Origin: Ceratothoa steindachneri
Taxonomy: Eukaryota; Arthropoda; Malacostraca; Isopoda; Cymothoidae
Reading direction: 5' to 3'
Assembly: GCA_963969495.1 (NCBI GenBank)
Contig: OZ018330.1
Coordinates: 48,445,206 to 48,509,205 of the forward strand
Length of the DNA: 64,000 bases
Part shown: piece by piece, positions 26,260 through 36,939 of the stretch
Position numbering within the stretch: the first letter of the stretch is position 1
How the letters are laid out: each line of letters begins with the position of its first letter
Program-made: the position numbers and the translations under genes
The notes under the pieces: generated by a model
Database searches by the model: none
Seen by the model: the letters and a program-made list of their open reading frames with translations, nothing else
What the model was told of the DNA's origin: nothing

Positions 26260-26602
26260 AAGAGAAAGAGAAATTGGACGCGAATGAGCAATGAGACAAG
26301 AACCATGAGTTTTTAGAGGATAGAGAAAGGATTGCCTTCATTGTGCCGCCCTCTGCTCTCTTTGATTCTAATGTTCTTCTAATGTCCCTTTCTCTTGTTT
26401 CTAAAAAACTCCGGTTTCTTGTCTCATTTGCTCATTCACGTCAAATTTCTCTTTCTCTTGTACTATATTGTTATATGGTCTGCATTACAAGGTCTCTGCA
26501 TCTTTCTTTCTGTCTTCAAAGTTGTTTTGAAAGGCAGAGGATAAATATGGCGAAAGCCCTGTGGTTGTTATTATCACCCGCAGAACTTGTATTTGCTGTT
26601 TT

Positions 26603-26603
<1 letters not shown>

Positions 26604-26685
<82 letters not shown>
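26604..26685. repeat. compound microsatellite (TC)n-(TA)n
   Basis: TC run to 26640 followed directly by TA to 26685. Confidence 0.97.
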
Positions 26686-26687
<2 letters not shown>

Positions 26688-26689
26688 GT

Positions 26690-27048
26690 AAAAATCACGA
26701 GATGTAACACGTGATAAGTATAAATATTTGTATATACCACGTAAGGAAAAGGAAAGATTGATTGAAGTTAGTATTTTCGTTATCTTAACATTTTCAGTCT
26801 AACAATGGCTTACATTGGACATTGGACATTGGACATAACAAGTTAGGAAGTTTAAAGTAGTAGAGCAAAAGTAAGAGACTATAGTTGTAAAAAGATTTCG
26901 ATAAGGATAGTAAAGGTAAGTTTAGAATATGTTTAAAGTGATTGTATCCCTAGTGAAAGGGAATCTCCAGCAAAAGTAGGTAATATTGTAAATAATGCAC
27001 GCAGAAAAAGGGATACTATAGATCCCTGGTCAAATGGTAACTCTGGCA
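26690..27048. repeat. arm of palindrome-family repeat, left part
   Basis: accacgtaaggaaaagg, gttagtattttcg and cattttcagtctaacaatgg (26737-26810) follow the same order as the arm at 5555-5630. A hammerhead-like order lies on the minus strand at 26771-26797 (CTGAAAA, T, GTTA, AGA, TAAC, GAAAATAC) with a perfect 4-bp stem. The segment ends in the 13-bp target duplication of the LINE. Its continuation lies at 33868. Confidence 0.65.
27036..27048. repeat. target-site duplication, left copy
   Basis: ggtaactctggca here is identical to 33855-33867, on the other side of the I-clade LINE. The element lies exactly between them, with a T-rich start (minus-strand poly(A)) on this side. Confidence 0.93.
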
Positions 27049-27221
27049 TTTTTTTTTATTATTTAAGGGGCTATCTGGCGACTGCCGACTTAGGCATAAG
27101 TCGCCGTAAACAAACAGCCTAGTTCTAGGCTACTTTAAAAAATTGAACAGGAAACAACAATAAAAAGAAGCAACAATAACAATAACAAAGCAATAAAAAA
27201 AACAAAAACAATTAAACTTGG

Positions 27222-30200
27222 TTAAATGAAAGGCAGAAGGCCAGCCTTCCCCAAAAAGTCAACAAGTGCACCAGTCAAAGTGCACGCACTCGTCCCGAGT
27301 ACAAGGGACAGGCGGTAACGACCCCGCCCATCCCCGTACCGGGACAGGTGTCGTGCGCGAAGATCACCCAGACTGGGACATTCGACAAGAATGTGCCGAA
27401 CAGTCTGGGGGACAACGCAGTAATTGCAATAGGGCGCAGGCGAGCGCTCCATCAAATAGCGATGCGTCACACGAGTGTGCCCGATTCAGAGACGAGAGAA
27501 AGCAACCTGAAGCCGCCGCGGCATTGGGGGATAGGTCCCTGGGAACAGTCGCGGCGCAATGGCACGCAACTTTAAGTTCCCTTCGACCGTCTCCCATTTT
27601 CTTTGCCAAGCAGTCCGAAGAGCTCCCCGTATCCCTGCCATGTAGTCAGTGTGAGGAAAAGCAAAACGCTGGTCCGGTCGCAGAGTCCTTGCGGACTCTT
27701 TGGCGCCCTCATCAGCGCGCTCATTCCCTTCAATTCTTACATGTCCAGGAGCCCAGCAGAAGATAATCTCGACATCTGCCAGGCTCGCCACAACCGTGGC
27801 GTCACGGATATCGCGAACCAGGGAATGCGGAGATTCCAATGCCCCGAGAGCACTCAGGGCGCTTTGTGAGTCGCTATAGATCACAATCCTGTCTCCGAAC
27901 CGGGCACGTCACGTAATCTCCCGTACCGAGTTGTGTATTGCCACCAGATCTGCCGTGAAGACAGACGCAGCGCCTGGTAGAGCCCTGTTGACTTCAAATA
28001 GAGGAGATACGGCGTGGAAGCCGACCCCCTCTTGGGACTTGGAGCCATCCGTATACACTGGCACGGTTCCAGCGTGACACGATGTGTGCTCCAAAACGGT
28101 CGAACGCAATACTCCCGGCGCAGTACAAGTTTTGGGAGCAGAGGCGTGGCGACAAATAGCCAAATGTGGTACCCACCATGGTGTCGTCCTGGCTAGAACC
28201 AGATGCGCCACCGGCCCGAAAGCTATATCTACCTCTCGAAAGAGTTTCCTGGCCCTAAACCCAAAGGGCTTAGGGTATGACTGGCGTCTCTCGACGGCGT
28301 AGGCACCATCGAGATCAGCTGCGGATGCAGTGAGAGCTGTTGGCGACTGAGGGAGGCGCCGGGCTCACGCGTACAGGCAAGTGATGCACTGCACGCGGCG
28401 CAGAGCGAGTGGAATCTCTCCAGTATCGACTAACAGGCTCTCAATGGGGGAAGTGCGGAAGGCACCGGTCGGAAGGCGAAGGCCGGTGTGGTGGATCGAA
28501 TCCACCTTCCGCAATAAACGCTCGGCTGCGGGTGCATAAAACTTGCATCCGTAGTGGAGCTTCGAGCGAACAAAGGATCGATAAAAAAGTAATGCAGTAG
28601 CCCTATCAGCGCGTTCAAGCGCTGAACGTCACGGAACGGAGAATGTCCATGGTGCGGGTACAAGAGACCCTAAGGATTCGAATATGAGCCTCCCAGGTGA
28701 GGTGTCGGTCGAATACAAGACCAAGGAAACGGTGTGACTCAACCACATCCAGGCACACCCCATTAAGAAACAAATCTGGGTCAGGGTGAAGCCGTGGATG
28801 GCGGCAGAAGTGCACCACCTTAGTCTTGGCCAAAGAAAACCGAAACCTGTGCACTTCGGCATAGCGAGAGACGCGGTTCAATGCCTGTTGGAGTCGACGC
28901 TCCAGAGTTGGCATCTGGGCCGCGCCAAAAGAGATCGAAAGGTCGTCCACGTAGAGCATAGCGAGAACATCTTATGGCAGCACCGAGGTGATGCTGTTGA
29001 TGCTCAGGGCAAAGAGTGTGACACTGAGGATACTTCCCTGCAGGACACCCTCTTCCTGCTCCTTTGGGCGGGAGAGGGCTCCCCCCACCCGTACGCGTAA
29101 TCGACGATCTCGCAAAAATTCAGATATAAACATTGGGAGGCGTCCCCTCGCCTCCATTGTGTGGAGAGTCTCCATGATACCGTATCGCGATGCGGTATCA
29201 TAGGCCTTCTCCAGATCAAAAAACACCGTGGCGTAGTGCTGTCTACGAAGGAAAGCCTGGCAGACGGCATTTTCCAATCGGAGCAGAGCATCCGACGTGG
29301 AGTGGAACTTACGGAAGCCGCACTGTGCAGAAGACAGATGGCCTCCGCTGTCCAGGAAAAAGGCTAATCTAACATTTACCAATTTCTCCATCAACTTGCA
29401 CACGCAAGAGGTTAGAGAGATTGGGCGGAAACCGGTCGGACTAGAGTGATCTCTCCCCGGTTTGCGAAAGGCGAGCACAGTAGCGATTCACCAGGAGTCT
29501 GCGAGAAGACCTTCCACCCAGATCCTGTTGAACAAATCTAAGAGAAAGGCCATGCGTTGCTTACCGAAGTGTCGAAGCATGGCGTACGGGACATCGTCCG
29601 GACCATGGGGGGTATCAACGCACGAAGCGAGAGTGGAACGCAACTAAAAAACAGTAAACTTGTCGTTGAAGGGTTCTCCGCCTCTGGAGGTAAAGTCCAG
29701 CTGGCGGCCTTCTACGACATCACGAATACTGGCGGAGCAGCCTCACAGCTAGAGAATGCGGAAAAAGCGGTCGCTAAGGATTCCGCCACGGACGCGGGGT
29801 ATGAGATTGCGGTCCCATTCTCCTGGAGAGAAAGGGAGGGGGGTCCTGCGAGAACTTGCCCTCAATCCTTTTGACTCGCTTTCACACCTCAGCTAAAGGG
29901 GTCTTCCCGTTAAGTGAAGACACGTATGCCCCCCAAGAAGAGCGGCGGGCGTGCTTCGAAATATACCGGAACCTAGCCCTAGCCCGACGAAATTCAGCGA
30001 CAGTGAAATCGTTCGGGCGGCGCTTATAGCGCATGTAGGCATAACGCTTCTGTTTGAATGCCGTCTCACACTTGGCCCACCAACATGGGACTGGTCGGCG
30101 TGCAAAACGGCCAGACTTCCTAGGAATAGTAGTCAGGCCCACGGCGATGAGGTTGCCGGAGAAGAATTCAACGGCCTCATCTACCGACCTACACTCTTTG

Positions 30201-31030
30201 ACTGAGATAGAGAATTCTGTCATTTCCTGAAATGCAGGCCACCGCGCCCGCGCCAAGCACCACCGAGGTGGTCTCTCAGTCGGCAGTTGCCCTGAAAATG
30301 ATATTTGAATGGGAAAGTGATCACTACCATGGAGGTCATCGACCACCTCCCAATTAAAATCAGGCAGTGCATCCGAAGAGCACAAAGATAGGTCGAGGCA
30401 AGAAAATGGAACGATTCTCGAACAGTGATGCGTAAACTCATTTCCGTTTAGGATACCCATCTCAAGCTCTTCGATCAGATCAGCAAGGACTTGTCCCCTG
30501 GGATTTATGGAGTAATCTCCCCAGAGAGGATGCCTGCCGTTCAGATCTCCAAGCAAGAGATAGGGCCTCGGCAACCGTGCCACGACGCGGCGAAAGTCCC
30601 CCACGTCGAAGTCAGCTGACGGTGGAATGTAAACAGAAATCAGAGTATACCTTCTTTTAGCTACTGCCTGAAAGAAGGTATCTAAAGAGAAAGGAAGAAC
30701 GGAGACATCATGCCGGGTGTAAACCGCGCATCCCCCAGTCCGGCCATCCCGCGGTGGTGGGGTCGCAAGACCCTTATACCCTGGAAGGGCGGGCAGGGGG
30801 CACGCGCCTAGCATGGTCTCCTGCAAAACGATAGCTAACGGGGAACGGGATGAGACGAGCCTCCGCAGCTCCTCCCAGTTGGCCCGGAATCCACGGCAAT
30901 TCCTTTGAAGGAATATGCGCTCCAGGCCTAGCTCGGAGGAGACGCGGGGGCCCTCCTCGAACTGAAGACCCTCACGGGAATGGCCGTACGCTTCCCGGGG
31001 GCAGAACCCCGGGCGCTGTTGGCCGGACAA
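27222..31030 (-). pseudogene. I-clade LINE ORF2 polyprotein
   Basis: In order on the minus strand, the endonuclease (31030-29882, 382 open codons) has LQRNCRGFRANWEELRRLV, the Glu in VLQETML, YLLLGDLNGRHPLWGD and GSDHFPI. Reverse transcriptase follows: GFRPISLTSCVCKLMEKLVN, FFDLEKAYDTA, EGVLQGSILSVTLFAL and MLYVDDLSISF, with YVDD intact. RNase H follows: VYTDGSKSQEGVGFHAV, IYSDSQSAL and CWAPGHVRIEGNERADEG. The C-terminal CNYCVVPQTVRHILVEC knuckle ends at 27222. In-frame stops occur near 29881, 28970, 28366, 27907 and 27484, and a frameshift near 28612. Its second RNase H acidic position reads FTAD rather than the usual FTAE. Confidence 0.92.
29882..31030 (-). CDS. endonuclease domain frame of I-clade LINE ORF2
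   Basis: This is the longest uninterrupted ORF2 piece (382 codons) and covers the whole apurinic/apyrimidinic-type endonuclease plus a linker to the reverse transcriptase. Visible catalytic-type motifs are QET near residue 70, GDLNGRHPLWG near 160 and GSDHFP near 235. The enzyme family nicks target DNA to start target-primed reverse transcription. The frame ends at a TGA where a Trp codon is expected (the next residues are KRVKRIEGKFSQ). Its 5' end overlaps the ORF1 tail frame by about 100 nt. Confidence 0.88.
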   Translation of the reverse strand: MSGQQRPGFCPREAYGHSREGLQFEEGPRVSSELGLERIFLQRNCRGFRANWEELRRLVSSRSPLAIVLQETMLGACPLPALPGYKGLATPPPRDGRTGGCAVYTRHDVSVLPFSLDTFFQAVAKRRYTLISVYIPPSADFDVGDFRRVVARLPRPYLLLGDLNGRHPLWGDYSINPRGQVLADLIEELEMGILNGNEFTHHCSRIVPFSCLDLSLCSSDALPDFNWEVVDDLHGSDHFPIQISFSGQLPTERPPRWCLARARWPAFQEMTEFSISVKECRSVDEAVEFFSGNLIAVGLTTIPRKSGRFARRPVPCWWAKCETAFKQKRYAYMRYKRRPNDFTVAEFRRARARFRYISKHARRSSWGAYVSSLNGKTPLAEV

Positions 31031-33116
31031 AGCGCTGAAGGCGCTGTCACCTTCGAGGACTTATTGGGGGAGGTTGGTCTCACCATGCGAGTCTTTTCCT
31101 CCCTCCGCCTTGAAACCTTAGGCGGGCGTTGCGGCTTTGGAGGCGGGGGGCCCTTTTTTCGAGGAACCACCGTCTCCGAGCCACTCGCTCCACCTCGGGG
31201 CGTGGGCGAAGGGGCCGAAGCTCCTTTGTTGCTGTCCTTCTTTCGGGAAGCAGCTTTAGGAACCCCGGAAGATGGCCTAGCGACCATCTTCAGGGGTGTT
31301 GCCTCCTGTGAGTCTAACGACTCGGTGGAGGCGCGTGGCCGTTTCGCCTTACGGGAAACGGTCACGCTGGGGGAAGAGGGGGGAGCCCTTTTTGCCGCCA
31401 GCTTTACCAGGGTAGCGCCCGGGTTGGGTAGAGTCCGCAGAAGGGCTCCGAATGGGCGCAGAAACAACCGTGCTCGTTGGCCTGGATGGACCAGGAGCAG
31501 AGGGTTCCTTTCTAACTATTGAGGCATATGACGTCCCAGGCAAAGCCGGGCGCGCCAGACCAAGTCCTTTGCCTTGCGGAATGAGAGTCGATCCTGGGCC
31601 TGAACGGCCAGGATTTTTTTCTCAAGGAGATATGCACCACATTACTTCGAAGAAGCAGGGTGCGGCTCTCCGCAATTGATACACTTGGCCACACACGATT
31701 TGGACTTATCGTGTGCGACTTTGGAGCAATTTACACAGACTTCGGGTGACCCCGACTTTGCACGTCTACATGAGCGATTCGTATGGCCGAAGCGGTGACA
31801 GTAATAGCACCGCCGCGGCAGTGGCACGAATGCTTCACGCGGTAGCAGTACCAACCGGCACGCACCGACTCAGGGAGCTTGTCACAGTCGAACGTGACGA
31901 AGAGTGTAGGGGTGGGTCTCGAGGCCCCTCCCTGTTTTCTCATCACACGTTTGACCTTGGCCGCCCCATGGTCGGCAAGCTCTAGGGTGATGTCCTCAAT
32001 GGTGTAGTCAACGAGTTCCCTCGCATAAACTACTCCTTTCACAAAGTTCATGGTAGAGTGCGGCAGCACACTCACCGGGGTGCCATGAAGTGTCCGAAGA
32101 GCACTTATCTTAGCCGCCTCGGCGGGATTCGCCGCATTCGCCAGAAGGCTCCCGTCCGAGAAAGGGGTTACCTTCGGCTCTCTACCAATTGCACTAGCTA
32201 ATCCTCTCCTCTGATGGATCATGTTGCCCTTGGACAACATGCTGCCATCAGTGGAGCGAATAACAAGGAAGCTTTGGAAGCCAGCGGGCTCGAAAACGCC
32301 AGGTAACAAATCAATAAGGGGCCCCGATGTCATCGAGGCTCTGCCCTGTGCACTTTTGGTCTTTGTCATGGTCAGGAGCTCCGTACCCGGGGGGTCAGAG
32401 AAGCCGGATGTGCCAATCTTGGCTTGGTCGCTTGCCAAAGTGGCAGCAGACCCATCCGTCCCCGTAGCCCCCACGGATGGAGAGGAGCCCCGAGTCTTCT
32501 TCGTCCTTTTCTTTTTTGGAGAGGAGGGCGGAGAATGAACCCGCTTTTCACCCCCGCCGGTAGAAGCCCCCAGGCCAGATAGACCGGCCTCAGCCAGGTC
32601 CTTCTCTAAAATGAAGAAGGTCCTGGTGGTCGCAGGGGCATCATCCGGAGGAGATCCCTTCCCTCCTTGTACTGCCTGAGAATCCCCAGCCGTTTGAGGA
32701 GGACCTTGCATAGGGGCGGATTGGGGTTTGGTGCTTGGCGCCGAGCCCGGATTCCCCCCCATGGAAGGCCCTACCGTCTGAGGCTGGTTTTTCTCAAGGA
32801 CCATGTTTATCACAGGAGGGGCCTCCAGTTGGCCATCCCCTTCCAGGACATCGCAGGTCCCCTTGGTAGCGTCATAAGTCTTAAGTGGGGAGGCACAGGC
32901 CTTGACCCCGGCAAGGTTAAATATTCTTGCCAGCAGGTCTTTTGAGGGAAGCGACCGAAGGGGCCTGGCTTCCCTCTCCCCCCTAAGGGGGTTTGCCCTA
33001 CCAAGCCGCTTGTACGAGGGGCGGTCGGCAATGGGCTGCCTGCTGGCTTTCTTGGAAGTCCCTTTAGAAAGCAAAGGAGGGACTGCCGCTGGAGATAGGG
33101 AGGTGCCCGAAAGCAC
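30928..33116 (-). pseudogene. I-clade LINE ORF1 (RNA-binding, zinc knuckles)
   Basis: The first 461 codons (33116-31731) begin MLSGTSLSPAAVPP and hold a Pro/Ser/Lys-rich region with the basic patch SPKKKRTKKTRGSSPS. An RRM-like region follows: LHGTPVSVLPHSTMNFVKGV, then LPESVRAGWYCYRV. Near 31860 the frame shifts to 31854-31642, which has CYYCHRFGHTNRSC, CVNCSKVAHDKSKSC and CINCGEPHP: two CCHC knuckles plus a partial third. After a TAA the basic tail continues in 31467-30928. Such proteins bind LINE RNA. It is broken by at least one frameshift and one stop. Confidence 0.87.
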
Positions 33117-33854
33117 CTCCAGAGAAGGGGGTGAGGGGGAGTCCCCTACAACAGTAAGGGGTGGAAGAGAAGTAAGCCTCCTCTCCAGTTAAAGAGGCAT
33201 GAAGGGTCTCCTGCGCAAGCACAGGGAGGGGGACCTCCATATTTTCTGTGGAGCTTCACGATGGCGGCTCCTTTGTTTTAGGGGGAATTAAGGGGAGATG
33301 TTTTTGTTTTGCATCATTGGGCATGGTGACCCTCCTTGTTTTACGGGACGCAATCGCTCACCACCTCTTGCAGTAGCCCGCACTGCAAGAGGTGCTTACA
33401 GGCCCGGGAGAGCCAGGCGCCGCCATTTGGGACCACCCCTCCCGCCTGGTGGCCTGGCAGTCCTTCGGCATGGCGGCTCCACCTTGAACACGGCGTAAAA
33501 TAGATAGATTTTGAAGACGAGAGAAAAAGGGATGTGCGGAAGGTATGGGTGGGGATGAAGCAGGTTTTTAAAAGCCACCTAGCCCAGACCAGAGCTCAGG
33601 GATTAGGGGACATTGTCCCCTCCCCCCTCAGCCCCGATTCGTGACGATTGACTAAGAAGAAGGTCAGCTTCTACCCTGTGAAATTAGAGGCTGACCAGAG
33701 GAAGTTGTGGGAGAGTTTGTATAAAAAGCGACGAGGTAGGAGAGAAATACAGGCTATCTGAAGGAAGGAAGAGAGGCTAAGCTGGGGCCGGACGGAGCGC
33801 TGGACCCCGTCAGCACGGCGGCCAGGATGGCAAATCGCCGTGCCCCTTACGGGG
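33117..33854 (-). promoter_or_regulatory. 5' UTR of I-clade LINE
   Basis: About 740 bp of GC-rich sequence lies between the 5' end defined by the target duplication and the first ORF1 ATG at 33116. LINE 5' UTRs usually contain an internal promoter; I cannot point to a specific initiator. The chance frame 33396-33578 is not a gene. Confidence 0.6.
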
Positions 33855-33867
33855 GGTAACTCTGGCA
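33855..33867. repeat. target-site duplication, right copy
   Basis: ggtaactctggca, identical to 27036-27048. Confidence 0.93.
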
Positions 33868-33980
33868 ATGTAACGGCCTATAAAATAGAGAGACACAGTA
33901 TTTATACAAGGTAATGTTTTCCCTATAAGGTCAGATTATTTTAATGATAATGTAGATTTAAGAAAGAAAGATAGGATGGA
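33868..33980. repeat. arm of palindrome-family repeat, right part
   Basis: cagtatttatacaaggtaat then gttttccctataaggtca (33897-33935) matches cagtatttatactaagcacg then tttccctatgaggtca at 5647-5682 in the palindrome arm. Together with 26690-27048 it rebuilds a single arm interrupted by the LINE. Confidence 0.65.
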
Positions 33981-34077
33981 TCTAAAGAAAACAAACCGAG
34001 GCTTATATTTACATTTCTCTCCTTTGTGCTGGAAATTAGGAACGATTTAAAGATATTTCTGCTAATAAAATCATTTA

Positions 34078-35335
34078 CGAGGGGCGGTCAATAAGTTTTG
34101 CGAATCGGTAGGGCAAAACAGAGGAAGGGGAATGGCTGTTTGTGGTGGTGTTAGGACAGGTTATGGCAAGTCAAGACCTGCAGCCGCACGCTCCTGCCTC
34201 GTCTATTTAAGAAGCAGTAGCTAATCAAAGATCGTCAGTCACAAATTTTTCAACAATGGAGAAGGTTGAGCACCGCGCAGTGATCAAATATTTGACCAAG
34301 GAAGGCAAGAATGCAAAAGAGATCCATGAACGCAGGGTTGCAGTGTACACCGACACCGCCCTTCCTATGCAACCATTGCTCGCTGGAATAGGGAATTTCG
34401 CCATAGTCGTGAGTCCCTTGAAGATGACTCCCGTCCAGGACGCCCGTCAGACGTGACCACGAGGACAATGTGGCCTGTTTGGAGAGGATGAAGGTTGAAT
34501 AAATCGAGCGAGAACTTGGAATATCACATGGAAGTGTTATCAAAAACACCCACGACAATTTGGCCATGACCAAGGTCTCTGCCCGTTGGGACCCTAGAAA
34601 CCTCACGAAACCTCACGCCCCATGATCGGAGGAGCTGCTGCTCCTGTACAACCAAGAAAAAGCGCGATTCGAGTCACTCATAGTGACAGGTGATGAAACG
34701 TGGGTCCATCACTGAGATTCCGAGACCAAGCTCGAAAGCATGGCCTGGAAGCACAGGGGCTCTCCGACCCCCATCATGTTCCTGACCCAACCCTCAGCTG
34801 GGAAGATCATGGCCACCATCTTTTTGGATTCTGAGGGAGTGTTAATGGTGAACTATGCGCCTCGTGGAAGGACCATCACAGGCCAATATTACGCCGAGGA
34901 ACTGGCTGGGTTGAAGAAGTGCATCCGTCAGAAGCGGCGCGGCAAGTTGACACGCGGTGTACTGCTCCTTCCCGACAATGCCCCTGTCCACAAGGCCAGA
35001 GTTGCACAAGCTGCCCTGCACGAGTGCGGATTCGAGTAGATTAACCATCCCCTATACAGTCCAGAGCTGGCCCCTAGCTACTACATTTTATTCCGCCAGC
35101 TTAAGGCTGCACTGCGTGGACGCCGGTTTGAGACGATGAAGATGTCCAGCTCACCGTCCAGGAGTGGATTGAACAGCAGTCGAGAGATTTCTAGTTGTCG
35201 GGAATTCGAAGCCTCAGGGACAATTGGCGCAAGTGCATTGAAGTCGAGGGTAGTTATATTGAAAAATAATAAAAAACTTTTCCTCATATCTCGTTTCCTT
35301 ATATCCGAATTCCAAAACTTATTGACCGCCCCTCG
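34078..35335 (+). mobile_element. mariner element, full length
   Basis: Terminal inverted repeats cgaggggcggtcaataagtt at both ends are each bordered by TA. At 1258 bp it has the normal mariner size. It shares termini and sequence with the deleted copy at 3560-4493, so both belong to one family. Confidence 0.95.
34256..35260 (+). pseudogene. mariner transposase, inactivated
   Basis: The ATG at 34256 (MEKVEHRAVIKYLTKEGKNA) opens the DNA-binding domain. Frameshifts follow near 34350-34500. The catalytic region reads VTGDETWVHH with a stop in place of the next codon (about 34687-34716). The open stretch 34740-35036 ends with LLPDNAPVHKARVAQAAL. After a stop, YSPELAPSYYILF shows Tyr where the third catalytic Asp (34 residues after the second) is expected. 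The first two Asp are kept and the third is lost. A duplicated gaaacctcac lies near 34598-34616. Confidence 0.92.
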
Positions 35336-35390
35336 TATATGCATTATGGTATATGCTTTTGACCAGATGATCTGGTGACGCATTTTGAGC

Positions 35391-35425
35391 CTGATGATGG
35401 CCAAAGCAATATTGGGATATCCCTT
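35391..35425 (+). ncRNA. partial hammerhead-like motif
   Basis: CTGATGA, T, GGCC is followed by an AT-rich loop and TTGG, but the expected GAAA string is missing. It fits the layout of the PLE-linked motifs and is probably a decayed half, lying just right of the mariner. Confidence 0.3.
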
Positions 35426-35599
35426 AGATACTGCATTTTGATAATGCTTAGTTCTTAAAGTCTTAAAGAGATAGTTTTAGAAGTTTGACTTATATAGAAT
35501 AAATTACAATCTAAACAGGGTATACTATATATTACATTATTATCGTTCCTTGGGCTGTTTTATTAAGATATTTTTTTAATTATAATTGTATTTAAACAA

Positions 35600-35975
35600 A
35601 AAACACTTATATTAAGTTGTTTGAACATTGGTACTGCATACAAAAAAATTTCATGGTAAGGTAAAAGTAATATGTTGTATAAAGGTCCTGTTTTCCTAAC
35701 TTGCGGTTATAGAATTTGCTTTCACGAAGATTTCTGAACATATACAGAGTTCTGAATGCAGCTGTGGTGTTGGAGCTTCTATCTTCAGCTTGCTTCCTGT
35801 ATCCCGTTGAAGTAATCCTCATTCCGAGTGCATTGCACTCTGTGATGTAGGGATAGTGTCTATTCCCCAAACCTGAAATCTGCTAGTAGTCTTCTACCGA
35901 TGGGGATTACTTTTCACGGTTCGTTCGAATCTTCGATTAAGCCTCGTTGATGTTTAGTCTTTCAATTTCTGCTGC
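35600..35975 (-). pseudogene. jockey-type LINE thumb-region fragment
   Basis: The minus strand encodes EIERLNINEA, then (35607-35870) ECNALGMRITSTGYRKQAED and TLYMFRNL. This matches the region after the reverse transcriptase core in jockey-clade proteins, where an LGMKITxTGY string precedes a LYxFRNL string. It is separate from the larger fragment beginning near 36585. Confidence 0.6.
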
Positions 35976-36518
35976 TGCCATATGAGCTTGCATTATTTTT
36001 CTTTATTTATTTATTCATGTAGAAAGCTGGTGAAAATATGAGGAACCACCTTCACACTTACGTGGATTAAGTGACAAGGGAAGAGAAAAAAAGTGATGGA
36101 ATTAAGAAATACAGGAGGAGGTAGAAAGTTTGCCCGGGGATCGGGCCATGTCAGTCTTTCGTTAACAATTTACACTTTACTTCAAATTAACATTTGGAGC
36201 TAGAAGGAAAAATACTTGTGATATTTCTATACTGAAATAGTTACGGCGCAAATAACTAAAAGATTATATACAACTAAAATATAACAACACATCCAGTTTA
36301 GTCACAATAATAAAGGTGAATGGTGTCGAGATATGGCCAAGTGTACGTGAATATGCGCACACAGGCTCTAAGGTAGGTCAACCAAGGCAACAACTGTTAT
36401 TGTTCTAAGAGTGCGATTTGAATAGATAGCGGCAGCTGCGTGACCAAGGAATATAACAAACACAATGAAAAAAATAGATTTTAATACACACGAAATAAAA
36501 AGGTACAACAATAAATAT

Positions 36519-36581
<63 letters not shown>
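36519..36581. repeat. (TA)n microsatellite
   Basis: Pure TA run at the 3' side of the next LINE. Confidence 0.97.
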
Positions 36582-36584
<3 letters not shown>

Positions 36585-36939
36585 GTACGTAACTAAGAAG
36601 GACTTAAGCTCCGAATACTAAGTTGATAACTGTGGTTAGGAATGGTTATAATGGGAGATTGAGGGTAGTGCGTGATTTACTTCCTTTGAAACTCGAGGGC
36701 AAGGTGGGGCAAACTTGGGGAGGTCTTGGTCACCTTGATTACTTACCTCGTGGTAGCCACAAAACTCACAGCGGGTGAGGTTACTCTTCTCGAACTTGCG
36801 TTTGCGAGATGCGTGCTTCCTGTCCTCAGGAGGTCACCAAGCGAACTTCGATTCGAAAGAGGGGGGAGAATACCTCTCCACACTCGGTTTGAGCGAGCTA
36901 ACGGGCCTCTTGTCCTTAAGGGGTCACCATGAGAACTTC

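Larger units (their letters stand above)
27049..33854 (-). mobile_element. I-clade LINE, almost full length (6.8 kb)
   Basis: The minus strand carries a ~740-bp 5' UTR (33117-33854), ORF1 with zinc knuckles, then ORF2 with endonuclease, reverse transcriptase, RNase H and a C-terminal Cys-His motif. A short 3' UTR ends in A-rich sequence (T run at 27049-27057). RNase H downstream of the reverse transcriptase is a mark of the I superfamily. A perfect 13-bp target duplication defines both ends. The element is clearly GC-richer than its surroundings. Coding frames are broken mostly by TGA stops and a few frameshifts, so it is recent but dead. Confidence 0.93.

Noticed and set aside
30980..31522. 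180-codon plus-strand frame, Gly/Pro/Arg-rich
   Set aside because: It is antisense to the ORF1 tail of the I-clade LINE; high GC keeps opposite frames open. The same applies to plus frames at 27266-27766, 28786-29100, 32221-32538 and 32902-33192.
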